Shown: positions 1 through 12,392 of the stretch, in pieces
Layout: each line of letters starts with the position of its first letter
Numbering within the stretch: the stretch's first letter is position 1
Source of the DNA: Cristatella mucedo
Lineage: Eukaryota; Bryozoa; Phylactolaemata; Cristatellidae
Length of the DNA: 64,000 nucleotides
Direction: 5' to 3'
Assembly: GCA_009760855.2 (NCBI GenBank)
Contig: WPIO01000126.1
Location: 1,068,870-1,132,869, forward strand
The notes under the pieces: generated by a model
What the model saw: only the letters and a program-made list of their open reading frames with translations
Databases searched by the model: none
Told to the model about the DNA's origin: nothing
Position numbers and translations under genes: made by a program

Positions 1-315
1 GAGATTGTTTAGTGCTTGCACACTGGTCTTGCTTACAGCTCGGTAGTGATGTATTACCATTGCCAAGCAACGGTGCAGTTATGGCCTTTAAGGGGCAGCC
101 TGCTCGTGGAGAATGTCCAGCATGACTGACCTGTTGCAGGAAGACTCAGGTGATGATTGGGAGTAGCTAGAAACACAAATGACATGAGCTGCTGACTGCT
201 TGCTGACAGCTTGCTCAGAACTTATGGGCAGCCACATCCGATAGAGTGGGCCGAATGTCCCGTGGGCTGCTGCCTGCAGCAGGCTAGACAGCTCACGATG
301 CAAGGCAGCATAGCT

Positions 316-1065
316 GATAATAATAATAATAATAGCAATACATTTACATAGTGCCCTCAGGGAACTTAATCTCTTTCTAGGCACTTTACATATGGTGAAA
401 AGGAAGCATGATCGAATGGTTAGTGGTAACAGCAATGTCAACAAGCATAACATTGTTAGATGTGACGTGCACAGGGTCAACATGTAAATACAGTTAGTAG
501 CAGCAGGCATGGTTTCAGCACGCATAAGCACACAAAGGACAAATCACATGGACCCCTAATGCTATGATAAAAAGATGCATTTTAGCTCTTTTTAAATTTC
601 TTCAAATCGTAGGATGTCGTGACTTCAGTCGGGAGTGAGTTCCAAGCTTGGGAGTGAATAAATGCTCGATCGCCAAAGGATTTGAGGTTCGTACGAGGTG
701 TTGCTAAACGAGTTGATTCGGAAAGTGGGTAGTACAGTGCCTAGTCTGGTGGGGGAGTAGATCTGACAGGTATGCTGGAGCCAAAGAATGAAGGGACCTA
801 AAAGTGGCCTAAGAATGAAGGGACCTAAAAGTGAGTGACAGAACCTTGAAGTCGATGCATTGCATGACTCGGAGCCAGTGCAGGTCGGCAAGAAGTGGTG
901 GGATGTGGCAACTTCGTCGGTCGCGACACGACAGACAAGCCTAGCTGCAGACATTTGCTCCTACTGTAAGCACGTGATTGCGCAGGCCACTAGACCAGCA
1001 AGCAGTGTGTGAGAGAAGCCAAGACTGGACGTCACAAATTTATGGACCAATTGGCTAGACTGGCC
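316..1065 (-). mobile_element. LINE family 1 (CR1/L2 clade), 3' fragment
   Basis: Minus-strand copy with an (ATT)n end at 318-336, the 3' core (...GAGA TTAAGTT...GGGC), the 3' UTR and the last part of the reverse-transcriptase ORF (SAARLVCR...HHFLPTCTG...). Frame-broken; dead. Confidence 0.85.
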
Positions 1066-2160
1066 GCAGCACCGAGCCCCTAGGAACAAAAGGTCTCCCG
1101 GTGCCGGACAAAAGTTGTGCCATGTACAAGTTACTTGTTATCGTGGAGAAATGCTTTGGCCCTAGCTAGAAAAAAGGTGCATACTTAATTGCTACTAGAA
1201 CTAGGGGACTTAGGCAAGTATGAATGTTTGCTGTGGTCTTATTAAGAAGTGCATCCGGGTGTAAACCCTGCTTAGTTCGGTGCTGTAAGAATTTGGTAGC
1301 TAGCTGTGTTGCGCAGATCCCAGGGAGGGCTGAAAGAACTTAATGAAATAAGGCTAGACAAAAAAGTGAGTAATTACAAGAAGCTTCTCACAGTGTGCCA
1401 CATTGGGCTTTGGTCTTCTTAATATGCTGATTAGCTCTGCGCTTGTGCCGCTACCATGTCATTAGCAAGTGCATTTACAGCTATACAACTTAGTAGGTGA
1501 CACCTTGACAGCTTCTGATGTAACGCTCTGTAACATAATGTTTTCTCGTGTGTAGAAGTGTTCTTCATAATTGTTTATGCCTTATAGAAAGTGGCAATTA
1601 TTCTCCACATTCTTTGACCGAGATGCTGCTAAGTCTAAAATCTCCTATATCATGTGAGAAAACTGGTGATTTTGTAACTTTTGTTCCATAAAAATGCAAA
1701 ACTCAAAATTGACATACATTTGTAGTGAAGTTACTCAAAAATGACCAATGATTTAGAAGTGAACAGTTTTTCAGATTTACGATTGTGCTGTAAACCACTT
1801 TTATGACGCAGCCCCCAAACACAGTCTCCTGTCATGCTCTCATAATGATTTGGGTAGAGGCATTTATATAGCAGTAATATTAGTGGAATTGCTCACCTTC
1901 CTTGCAAATTAGGCCCGTTTTTGTCTCGAACTTGTCAAGATGAGCATCAAGGATCCATTGTGCCTTTGTTCTTCACCATAGTCTCAACCAACTGTACATA
2001 CTCTTCCGCATTAGGATTGCCCCGGTCCGGAACCAAGCAACGAAGCTGTTCTTGCCGATTCTCTTAACTAGTGAGCTTCATGGAGAATATATTCAATGGT
2101 CTTCTGTTTCTGTGGTACCAAAAATATTGGCTTTAACCTTTGCTTCAGGCAGCTGAGGGA
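1066..2160. other. Unassigned stretch
   Basis: No exon, repeat end or RNA gene recognised. The AT-rich sequence has no long frame. It may belong to an upstream AMSH intron, but that is unproven. Confidence 0.4.
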
Positions 2161-2700
2161 TAATAATTAATAATTAATAATAGCACTTTTGTGTAGTGCT
2201 CTCGGGGAACTTGATCTCTGTCTAGGCTTTGCATATGCTGTAAAGGAAGATGATCATGTGGTAAGTAGTAGCATGCACAATTTCAACAAGCATCACATGG
2301 TTAGAGGTGACATGCACAGGGTTTGCAAGAAAATATAGTTAGTGACAGCATGCACAGTGTCAGCATGAGCACACCAAGGACAAATCACATGGGCCCACTA
2401 AATACTATAATATAATTAATAATATAATTCATTTGTATAGCGCCCCAAGAGAACTTAATCTCTATTCAGGCGCTTCACATATGCCTCCGTGCTCCAGCCC
2501 ACGACCTCAGCCAGACCTTGGTCGGGGGGGGGGGGCGCAAGCACTTTAACCGCTGGACCAAACATAGGTGCGTTGTTAGCTTCTTTTAAATGTCGTCAAG
2601 TCGGGGGGGGGTGTCGTTAAGTCAGTCGGGAGTGAGTTCCGGCTCTGGGAGGGAAGAAGTTTCGGAGATACTCGAAGGCTGCAGACTCCTTATCTAGAGG
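2161..2700 (-). mobile_element. LINE family 1 3' UTR, split by a SINE
   Basis: LINE 3' end at about 2161-2405 resumes at about 2568-2660 (TAGGTGCG...GTCAAGTC...GAGTGAGTTCC) after an inserted SINE. Order and orientation are those of a single minus-strand copy. Confidence 0.75.
2407..2568 (-). mobile_element. tRNA-derived SINE with a LINE-1-family tail
   Basis: On the minus strand it begins with a box A-like TGGTCCAGCGGTTAAAGTGC, has a degenerate box B (GGGCTGGAGCAC) and ends with the same core as LINE family 1 (GCGCCTGAATAGAG...CTTGGGGCGCTATACAAATG). A second copy is at 18500-18645. Confidence 0.65.
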
Positions 2701-3344
2701 TGTGAGAATATGATGCTGTTTGATCTGCTGTGGTGGGTGGCATCAGCACATCCAGTGGCTCCCACTTGACACTTTTTCTCTTCACTGAGAACTTAGTCTG
2801 CTGTGGCCAGTCTCGCCTGTGATAGTTTGTGTGTTGGTCTCTCCTGTCCCAAAGACATGATAGCAGGAAAACTTGGTAAAACTGCCTTGGACACCCGTCA
2901 CTAGTGGCGCCATTTAGAAGTTTGTGAATGCCACATTTAGCAGTCTGTGATGACCTCCCAGCCGAACTCATCTTACCTCAGGTAATACAGCAAGGTCGCG
3001 ATGCTGTTGTAATCATCTTTGAGATGCACGAAGTAAATTAGAGAGGATGCATTGGGTACTTGTTTCCGTTATGGAGAAGCATGGCCTTAAGGCTCCTCCT
3101 TGGTTACCATCAATGAAGAGGCTCTACACATTGTGGTTACAGGCGACTCCTATTGCCTCACACAGGCAGATCATATTGTGGCCAAAGCAGAGCTCATTTT
3201 GATAAGTGAACAAGCTGAGAAAGCTTCGCGATGCTGCCTCTAATCTGCGATCTTTCATCTAACCACTTCTGCTACTTCAGCCTAGGCATTAAATACTTGG
3301 CATTTGACTTTATGAGGCCATAGGAGATCTCTGATATTATTAAT

Positions 3345-4240
3345 AACCACCATCATCATCATAACAACAAGAGATTTTTAATGTGCTCTAAGAGAACTAA
3401 ATCTCTTTCTAGGTTCTTTACCTAGGAGCCTGTAAATTGGTTAGTGGTATAATGCTGTGTCAAAATGCATTAACACACAAAGCGCAATTCACACAAACCC
3501 AGCAAATACAGGTAGGTTTTATATATCTTCTTTTTAAATGTCCTCAAATCAGTGGATATCTTGATGTCAGTCTGGAGTGACTTCCAGGCTTTGGAGCAAA
3601 CGAACAAAAGGAACTAGTTCGAATAAATAGGCCACAGCTTAAGAATAAAGGGACCTAAAAGTTAGTGACAAAACCTTAAAGTTGACTTGTTGAATGATGT
3701 CGAAGCTTGGGCAGGTCGTGAGATGGGGTGTAATGTGGCTACTGTGACGTTCATGAGAGACAGGCCTGTCTACCGAGTTTTGTACCAACTGGAAGCACGT
3801 CGTGGCTCAAGCCGGAAGACCAGCGGTCTAAGCAGGCCCTAATTTTTACAATGTAACTGAAAGTAGGCAGACTTGAAAGATGCAGATATGTGGTCGGTCG
3901 TGCAACGTAAGGTTACTGTAGAACAGGACAACATGAATCTCTTACTTGTGCTGCAGGTGATAATTCTGGAGGCCAAGCCATTTTTTGGGTTAGGTGTTCT
4001 AATGTCTTAGTGACACTTGGCTTGCCCGTGATTAGTAAGCTGATTTTATTGTCACTCACTTTGAAAAAGTCTGCTGCCATCATAGCGCAAATGTCAACAC
4101 TACATGCACCAATGTAGCTAAGAGTTCAACCTGCTTGAAGGCAGACAGAGATCGCAGCACGAGTATAGCTGCATGTCGTCTCCATAAAAATCAAGTCGTT
4201 GAGGTCTATTTAGTTGATTAGTATGCATTTCTTTCCTCAG
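3345..4240 (-). mobile_element. LINE family 1, 3' fragment
   Basis: Starts at an (ATT)/(ATC) rich tail, then the 3' core at about 3375-3425 and diverged reverse-transcriptase sequence up to about 4240. Many frameshifts. Confidence 0.75.
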
Positions 4241-6540
4241 ATCCAAGATTTGAATTTTTTACCTGGATCTACAATGTCTCAATTGTTTTCTGACATGCAG
4301 CTCTCTTCTGAAGATGGCTGGTATGGTAGCAGGGCCGTGGATGGAGGAAGGTCCGAATAAGGTGTCTTATTGTCTGTCCGAAGCTTGGAAGGATTTACGT
4401 TGCAGAAGTAGCTGTTGCTAGATTGACCCACCAAATACCGAACCGTCTTACTTACCTTTTTAATGAAATTTTGATTGAGTTTGATTCAAAATATGGTTGC
4501 AGTATGATTCACTGCCGTGATTCCTTTGAAAAATGGATTGCTTCCAAAAATATTAATGTTTTAATTCACCACCACAGTTTTGGCCAGAGTTGTCAGCAAT
4601 GTTTAAGGAGGGGAAATACATTTCATATTGCATTACAGTCCTGGTTACAAAAGCAAAGTTTGTGGGGAATAGTGGCCATTTTCTGTAAGCTGAGGCATGA
4701 GCAATCGGGAAATAACGCTTACTACTCAAGAGGAAAGGTGCAGTAAAAATTAATATGCAATTTTAATAATATCTGAGTATTTGGGGCAGCTGACCATGCT
4801 AATGTGTGTGATCCAGACAGATATGAGCCCAGAGAAAATTGGTCATTCGTTCACAGACTTGCTTTAAACTATTTATAGTGCATACAGAAATTTAGAGAAT
4901 ATGTCCCAACAAATTCGCCATATCGACAATGCCATCTTGAAGTGGGATGCCTTAGGCTGTTGTCAAGTCTTTGCTAGGCATATACCAGATAGTAAGCCAA
5001 AAGAACAGATTGCATGAGCTGTCAGTAGTTACCTGTGCCTGGGGTATGCGGGCTGCTCTCACTCCTTAACACTTGGGGTCAGTTGACTAGGATTCTTGGG
5101 GGTTTCTTTCTAGCAGCAGGGCTGTAGCATTTGGGCAAAGGGCAGCAAATGCAGTGGCATCCTGGGTTACGAATGCTTCGAGTGTCTTCGAGAGTCTCGA
5201 GCAATCCAGGTTACGAACATACAAAAATGGCCCTGGTTAGGAATCTGGTTCCCAGTTACTAATCCGGTTTCGGGTTACGAACCCGGTTCTGGGCTATGCA
5301 CCGACCCCAAAGGGCTTGTAGGAGCTTCACGGGTATTCTGGCGTAACAGTGCCTTTGGATGAATCAACTGTCACGTGTTTTCAAAAAGTCACCGGAAGGC
5401 AGAAGAGTTCGTTGTAATTTTATTGAGTGCTAAATTGAGCCTCGAAGGTGCTAACAAAGTGCAGTTGCACGGCATAGGTAGGTCGGACGAGGGTAGAGTA
5501 AAAACTCTGCAATGAGTTAAGAAAAACTCCCATCTAAGAGTGCAGAAGCATTGCAAATGCATTGAGAGAAAGAGCAAAAGCAAGAGTGCAGAAGCATTCT
5601 AAACTGTGAGTGTTTTGCCGATTTTCGAAAGCATGAATGATTGTTTGCGATTTTTCGCAGGGGCCATGGAACGAATTAAAATATTTTCGTCAGTATCCTT
5701 TGGGAAATTTCGATCCGGGTTCCGAACCCATCCAAAGACGCATTAGGTTCATTACCTGGGATCTCGCTTTATTACGTGGCTCCGAAGCCTTTCCTGATGT
5801 TGATCTGGCGATACCGTTGCCTTCCGGTCGGGGAAGAGACAGGTTCATAAAAAATTATGTCATCAAAATTAATTCGTCAAAAAAAGCAATTCATCAAAAA
5901 GCGCGCCGACTGGCAAGTGCAGTTCAGTTGGCATAGCCTGCCTTTGATAGGCCGGGTTGCCCCTATCGTTTTGCAGCCAGCCCTTGGCAAAATGGCCTGG
6001 GCGGTGAGGCAGCTGGGAAGGGAAAGTTACGACTGAGACACGAGGAGCAAGCAGCGTGCTGTTTCGATGCGAGAGTCCACTTAATACGCGTCTGTAGAAG
6101 TGCGAGCTAATGTGTATCATCATCGCATGCGTGCCGTTTCATTAAGCTAACTTTGTAGAGAAGAAAGGTCAGAAGAAAAAAATGCCAAAAACGGGGACGA
6201 CTTTTTGTTTAAAATAATAAAAAATATAATAATAAAAATATAATAATACATTAATGCATTAATTTTTGATGAATTAATGTTTGATAAATTGATTTTCTGA
6301 TGAATTATTTTTGGATGAAGCCTTGCCGGTGGTAACTTGCAGTTGCTTCACTTTGACCGTGTCGCCAGCATACCGAAAGACAAGGCATGAATCCTGCTTC
6401 CGGTTGGCACTTTCCTGACCTGACTGCTGAGTTGCTGCCCCTTCGAGTCGGGCCGGCCAGCAGTTACGCTGAGCGAGCCTTAGCTACCCTGTACGACTTA
6501 CTTTGTTTGTTGTGCCTTTGAGGCAACACTTGCCGAGGCA
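4241..6540. other. Mostly unassigned, with small repeats
   Basis: Contains a block at 4636-4735 repeated at about 45505-45595, a degenerate array of GGTTACGAAY-type units at 5160-5300, and AATTCATCAAAA-type arrays at 5850-5910 and 6250-6330 in opposite orientations. The open frames at 4423-4746 and 5637-5936 match nothing I know. Confidence 0.4.
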
Positions 6541-6620
6541 CCCTCGTGGTTTCTTATCTTCGTGATTTCTTGTCCTCATGGTTTCTTGTCCTCGTTGTTG
6601 CATGACCTCGTGGTTTCTTT
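6541..6620. repeat. Degenerate minisatellite, about 16-17 bp unit
   Basis: Repeats of CCTCGTGGTTTCTTGT-like units, four to five copies with substitutions, lying just beyond the 3' end of the LINE family 2 copy. Confidence 0.6.
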
Positions 6621-6676
6621 TCTGAGGACGGTAGGGGTTGTCTCCATCTGCCGTAGATCTTCTGCCCTCCCTCTCC

Positions 6677-7440
6677 ATGTAATGTATCTCCATCTGTAAC
6701 TCCATAAAGACATAAAGACCATGTGGGTGTTGCGCAGGAGAGTTTTGTATAGCGCACTCACAGCCTAAGCGGCTTTCGGTATGCATTCGGTAGCCAACAG
6801 ACTTCGTCTTACGCAACGAAAAAGTGGGAAGCATAGCAGAGTCAGGAGAGCAGTTGAGGTAGTGAGTAGCATAGCAGAGTCAGGAGAGCAGTTGAGGTAG
6901 TGAGTAGCATGGAAGTAGCAGCTCAGGACCACTGAAAAGGATGTGCCATAGTCGGCAGTAAGAGAGTAGTTGTCGTTGTGTAAGAATTGTGGAAGCAAGT
7001 TCCACAGTCTAGGACCTGCAGAGCTAAAGCTTCTGTCGCCAACGGTCTTTAAGCGGAGGAATGGGACAGCTAATTTATTGTCCACACAGGACCTGAGGGC
7101 GCGAACAGGCTGAAACTGATGCAGCAATTCAGCTAGGTACGAAGGAGCCAAGCCGTGGCGGGCCCTGTGGGTCAGCGTAAGAACTTTGCTCTGTATCCTT
7201 TGCTCAACCGGCAACCATCCTAGCTCTTTTAGCAAAGGAGACACGTGCTCAAACCGCTGGGACTTGAAGACCAGCCTTGCAGCCATATTCATAGTCCGCT
7301 GTAGTGGCATAATAGCTTTCTTTGGCAGCCCAGCCAAAAAAGAATTACATGTGCCCTTGCCCCTCGCTCTACCATCGTCAAGTGACATTGCCCGGACGCG
7401 TGGCAGCATTCTAATGGCCCCTTCAGCTCTCAATTTGGGC
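6677..7440 (-). mobile_element. LINE family 2 (CR1/L2 clade), 3' fragment with intact ORF end
   Basis: A minus-strand open frame of 222 codons (7433-6765) encodes the C-terminal part of a LINE reverse-transcriptase ORF (AARLVFKSQRFEHVSPLLKE, ELGWLPVEQRI, SFSSAGPRLWN). It ends in the family tail near 6677. It carries a tandem duplication of about 36 bp at 6835-6905. The 5' end is truncated. Confidence 0.85.
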
Positions 7441-7625
7441 CGGACACTTCATACTTGACAGTGTAGAAATGCTACACTGCTGACAAGCAGGTGACTAAAT
7501 AAAAACTGTCGTGGCCCTCCATGCTGTATTGCATTGTGGATGAAGATGCCGTGTCGTCGTTCAGCTGCGATATCGTGTTTGATTAGTCTCCTCTTGAGAT
7601 TCAGAATGTACAATTTTGGTTGCAG

Positions 7626-9467
7626 GAGATACCGAAGGCACTTACTGCTGCAGAGAAGCTAAAAAAGAACCTTCTGGAAAAGTACAAGCAAGAGCTGGAC
7701 GCCATCTTGGCTCGTGAAGTATGGCCACGCGTGACCTCTGCGGTGCATGCATTGCGTATTGTTTTCTTTGTTCTGAGCTGAGTGGGCCGATTTTGTCCAT
7801 GCTGCTCTGCATTATTGGTTATTCATCCCTACGGCATGACTGTAGCTTTTCCTCTGGGGCCTTAGCCTGTGAAACTCGCTACTCCAACTTGTGCACAACG
7901 ACACTTTTTCTGCCTGTGCCGACCTTAGCACTTCCTTTCTAGCCATCCTGTCCGTTGTGGCTCACTTCTAAGCCACCTGTAAGTCCTTTATGTCCTTCTG
8001 ACTCAGCTATCCTTCTCACCTTCTTTTATTGTGTTAAATTAAGTCTGCTGGCTATAATGGGCGCACGGAAAGCAACCACGTAAGCTTTGAGTGCACTCTA
8101 GAAACCTCCCCAGCATAACACCCACTTGGTCTTTGTGCCTTGGTGGAGTTACAGACGGAGGTTCGTGTGTGCACATGTACGCACATACTAGGGCCAGCCG
8201 TGTGTGCCTGTACACTGATGCACTCAGGCACCCTCTTCTGTGACAGCTTCACGAGCTGATACCAGTGCTCTGCTCAAGTGCTGTGGTAAAAGCATCCTAG
8301 TTAGTGATGTTGGCAGCCGCTGGCGTTTGCTACCATCCTATAGCAGCAGTAGCTCGAAGTAGCTGTAGCCACCTGCTGTCTGCGCTTGGAGCGTGCCACC
8401 ACGTGAGGCGTCTCTTCTGCTTGCGGTGCCTTGTCCCAGGAGGAGAACTTTAAAGAAGAATGCGCCAGGGCCGAGCGAGAGCTGGCAAAAAGGCCGAAGC
8501 CCGCCGACGTGCCTGCAAGCACACCCCAGCCCAACGGTCACGAGGCCACCTCGCTCCGAACGCCGGCATCCGTGTCTGCAGCAAGTGGCTCGAATTCTTC
8601 GGGGATGCCATCGGCTCCCCTGCCCGACTGGCCTGCTTGGGATCAGACTACCCCGGTGTCCGACGAACACTCTAGGTTTGTCGCATCGCTGGCTTGCTTC
8701 TGACACCCCATAAGCAGCAGCTGGCCACGTGCGAGGGCTGCACGGGCCGCCACCTTTGCAACTGGGCTGTAGTACAATTAGCCACCCTCTAATCTCTGGA
8801 CCGAGTCGGCTTTTCCTCTGCATTTTAGCAATCGCTCAGCACAGGATGCACCCACCGTACCCAGCCGATTGCTGAAGCCAGGGCACCTGCTCAGCCAGTC
8901 GGCAACCAACCAGGGCCACGTCGACATGATTGCCGGCATGCGACCCGTCAACGTTCCTCAGTGTATCTTTGCCCGCTTCCTTTCCCTGGCTGCCGAAGCC
9001 ACTGCCAGAAATATTGAGACCTGCGGCATATTATGCGGCTGCCTCGTAAGTGTTGCAGTAGCTAGGGTCTGCCTTCGGATGTCCTGATCCGTCTGTTGAT
9101 GTTGTATCGAGTTTGCCTACTGCCAGTGTCAACTCACCAAATTCTCAGCTGTGTGGTCAGTTGGAGCCGGTGTGAAGCTGCAGAGAGCTGTTTGCTAATC
9201 GTTGTAGGTGCATGGAGCTTTCAACATCACTCATCTTGTCATCCCGAAGCAGACAGGGACCCCGGACTCTTGTTCAACATTAAACGAGGAAGAAATATTT
9301 ACTTATCAGGATAAGCATAACCTGATCACTCTTGGATGGATTCATGTTAGTGAAGCCCCTTGCAATTCGGAACACTGGCTGTCTGGTTTCTGCTTGTCAC
9401 AAAGCCACCCCCCCTCGCTCAATTTCCAAGTTTCTATGACTGGTTGGCATATTTCTGCTCTTGGTAC

Positions 9468-9544
<77 letters not shown>

Positions 9545-10381
9545 TCTCTCTCTCTCGACGTGAAGCAGCTTAATAGTTCTTACTATGCTAGTAGCACGGT
9601 CTATCGATGCACGAGAAACACTTTGGTTGCTGAGAGGCCAAAGTAGCCATGTAAGCTGCACGTGCAAAGCCATCAACTTTAGTTATAACTCGTAGAAGTA
9701 CCTGGTGGGCAGGCCAATGAACCGAAAGCAGCCGCGATGTGGAGACGAATCTCATAACCTCTCCAGAAACTTTGGAGCCTCCACAAAAGGCCACGGCATT
9801 AACATCCGTTAGCACAATTTGACTATTGATTGCTGGTTTGCTTGAAGAGGTGCCTGGATCTGCTATTAGTTAGCCGATGTGCCATGCCTAGCCATCTTGG
9901 ACTTCAGGCCTTAAGCATCACCTCTTCTGGAAGTGTTTAGGGCTTAAGCCCTATAAGAGCAGTCGACCTTGCAGTTTGTCTACCGGAGCTTGCAATATGC
10001 CATACAGGAGGTCAGCTATACTAATCAAGGAGACATATTATGTGCATATAGATATCACAGCACAGGATTTCTATACCACATGCAGTCGTCATCCGGCTTC
10101 AGTGGTGTGAGCTGCTGCATAGCATTAGCCAAGTTTACCACCATCCAGATTGCACAGCAGCAGAGAAACTTGTTCTCTCATATGTTATTAATTTTGCTTG
10201 GTGGCTGCCAATTTATGAGCTCTACATCTTATCATGTAGCCATGTAGGCACGTACTTGCATCAAATATTTGGTTTCAGTAGCGCCATATGTATGGGCAGG
10301 TTTGTGTGCATGCGAACAAGTGTGTGTTCGTGTGAATGTGTGCATGTGCTCGCATGCTTGCTTGTGTGTGTGTGTGTGTGT

Positions 10382-10422
<41 letters not shown>

Positions 10423-11009
10423 TCTGTGTTTGTGTGTGATATTTGTGTAAAATATGTCTATCCATGTGATCTAACTCTTGCCGTGCTACACCCACTCTCG
10501 AGAGACTTGAGCTACTACTGTGCAAGCACAACTATGCTCCCAAGACTTGCTAGTCTGTACTCTTATGGTGGTAATATGACACTCGCCGAGGGCATGCATC
10601 TTTATTGCTGACGGTAGTGAGTATGAGTCATCGATGCAGCTAGAGGTATCCAGTTGGTTGTAGCAAGAAATCACCACATTTATTTGCTTGATTGGTTTGA
10701 AGCCTGGTACTCACTCCCGACTTGTGTCACGACTGACTTGACCACATTTAAAATGAAACTAAAAACGCACCTATTTATGACAGCATTTAGTGGGTCCCTG
10801 TGATTCGTCCTGTATATGCTTATGCATGCTGACACTGTGCATGCTGCCACTAACCACACTTGCATGCTGACCCTGAGCTTGTCACCCCTAACCATGTTAT
10901 TCATGTTGTTCATCAAGCGTCATACCACTAACCACTCGATCGTGTTTCCTTTGCAGCAAATGTAAAGCGCCTAGAAATATATTGTTCTCTGAGAGCGCTT
11001 TATCAAGTG

Positions 11010-11041
<32 letters not shown>

Positions 11042-12128
11042 GCTCTTCTTGCATCATTTCTGCCCCCTTACTCGCCCCCTCATTTGGCTGCTTTGCTTTC
11101 CTTATCAAACAACTGCTGCCGCTACTTTGAAGACTTCGGGATTACTCCCAATTCGACCTTCCTTGCTATTGCATATGTCCAACTGTAATGCACGTGTGCA
11201 TTGTTTTGAACTCAGATTCAAAGGGGCACCGATACCAATGATGGTTAGCACGTCTAGCTGTTGGTATGCTTCCGAGGAAATCCATGTGCTGTTTTGTAGA
11301 CACATCCCACGCAGACTGCCTTTTTGTCGAGTGTTGACCTGCACACTCACTACGGTTATCAGATCATGATGCCCGAAGCTATTGCCATCGTCTGCTCTCC
11401 AAAATATCAAACGTGAGTATTGCACTAGGCAACTTCATGTATATGACTCTGCAACAGTAAAACGTGGCAAGTACAATGGTGTGCACAGCAAGGCAGTATT
11501 TGTTAATGTGCCACGTAGCAAAGAAATTTCAGAAAGCTGAGGTTGGCTTTAACTATTTGAAGAGCTATGACTGATATATGTGCATATATAAACAAAAATT
11601 AAAGAACAGCTGGTTTAGCAAAAATTTATTTAGTTGCGGTGAGCCATCTGGCAGTTTCACCCTGCTAGCAGCAGGCGACAAAAGAATTGCATGCTTTAAG
11701 ACCCTGGAACCTGCGACCTGGATAGTGAATATGTATGATCATTCTGTCACTGTTTTTAGTGAATTGACATATATTAGTCACTTATGTGTGAGTTTTAGTA
11801 CTTGCTACTTGCGGGATATACGCTTCGAACGTCGGTGAGCCGTAATGGCATAGGTAAGGAGGGGTTGCTTTCCACGACCTCGGCCCCTAGGTCGTGGGTT
11901 CGAATCCTGTGGTGGGCGATCCTTTATCGCTGCTGCAAGCGGTGGTGATAGCCGTCAAGGCTCTTCTGTCGCTATGCAAAAAGAGGCTGTTAAATCAGCT
12001 TGTATTTATTTATTTATTTAACGACACAGTGAAGAGCCGTCTCATGAGTTTTTAACATGTCATGCTTAAATCCATGTATCCTTGTGTATACATGTTTATA
12101 GGTAGATCAGCACCGGATGTACATCAAT

Positions 12129-12200
<72 letters not shown>

Positions 12201-12343
12201 TCACTCACTCACTCACTCACTCACTCACTCACTCACTCACTCACTCACTCACTCACTCACTCACTCACTCACTCACTCACTCACTCACTCACTCACTCAC
12301 TCACTCACTCACTCACTCACTCACACACTCACACACTCACACA

Positions 12344-12392
<49 letters not shown>

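Noticed and set aside
1117-1160. MYKLLVIVEK as the AMSH YNKYITLFIEK helix
   Set aside because: Match too short, with no LPKH following and a stop soon after.
5637-5936. Upstream AMSH exon (KYFRQYPLGNF resembling RYFRSG)
   Set aside because: Only three or four residues agree, with none of the following helix conserved and no splice sites in register.
8338-8823. 161-codon minus-strand frame
   Set aside because: Antisense shadow of the GC-rich AMSH exon 8440-8675.
10478-10545. Frame [18 protein letters not shown] as the AMSH catalytic exon
   Set aside because: Spacing partly fits, but the true exon with [17 protein letters not shown] is at 11300-11412 and this one lacks the catalytic Ser/Asp and a donor.
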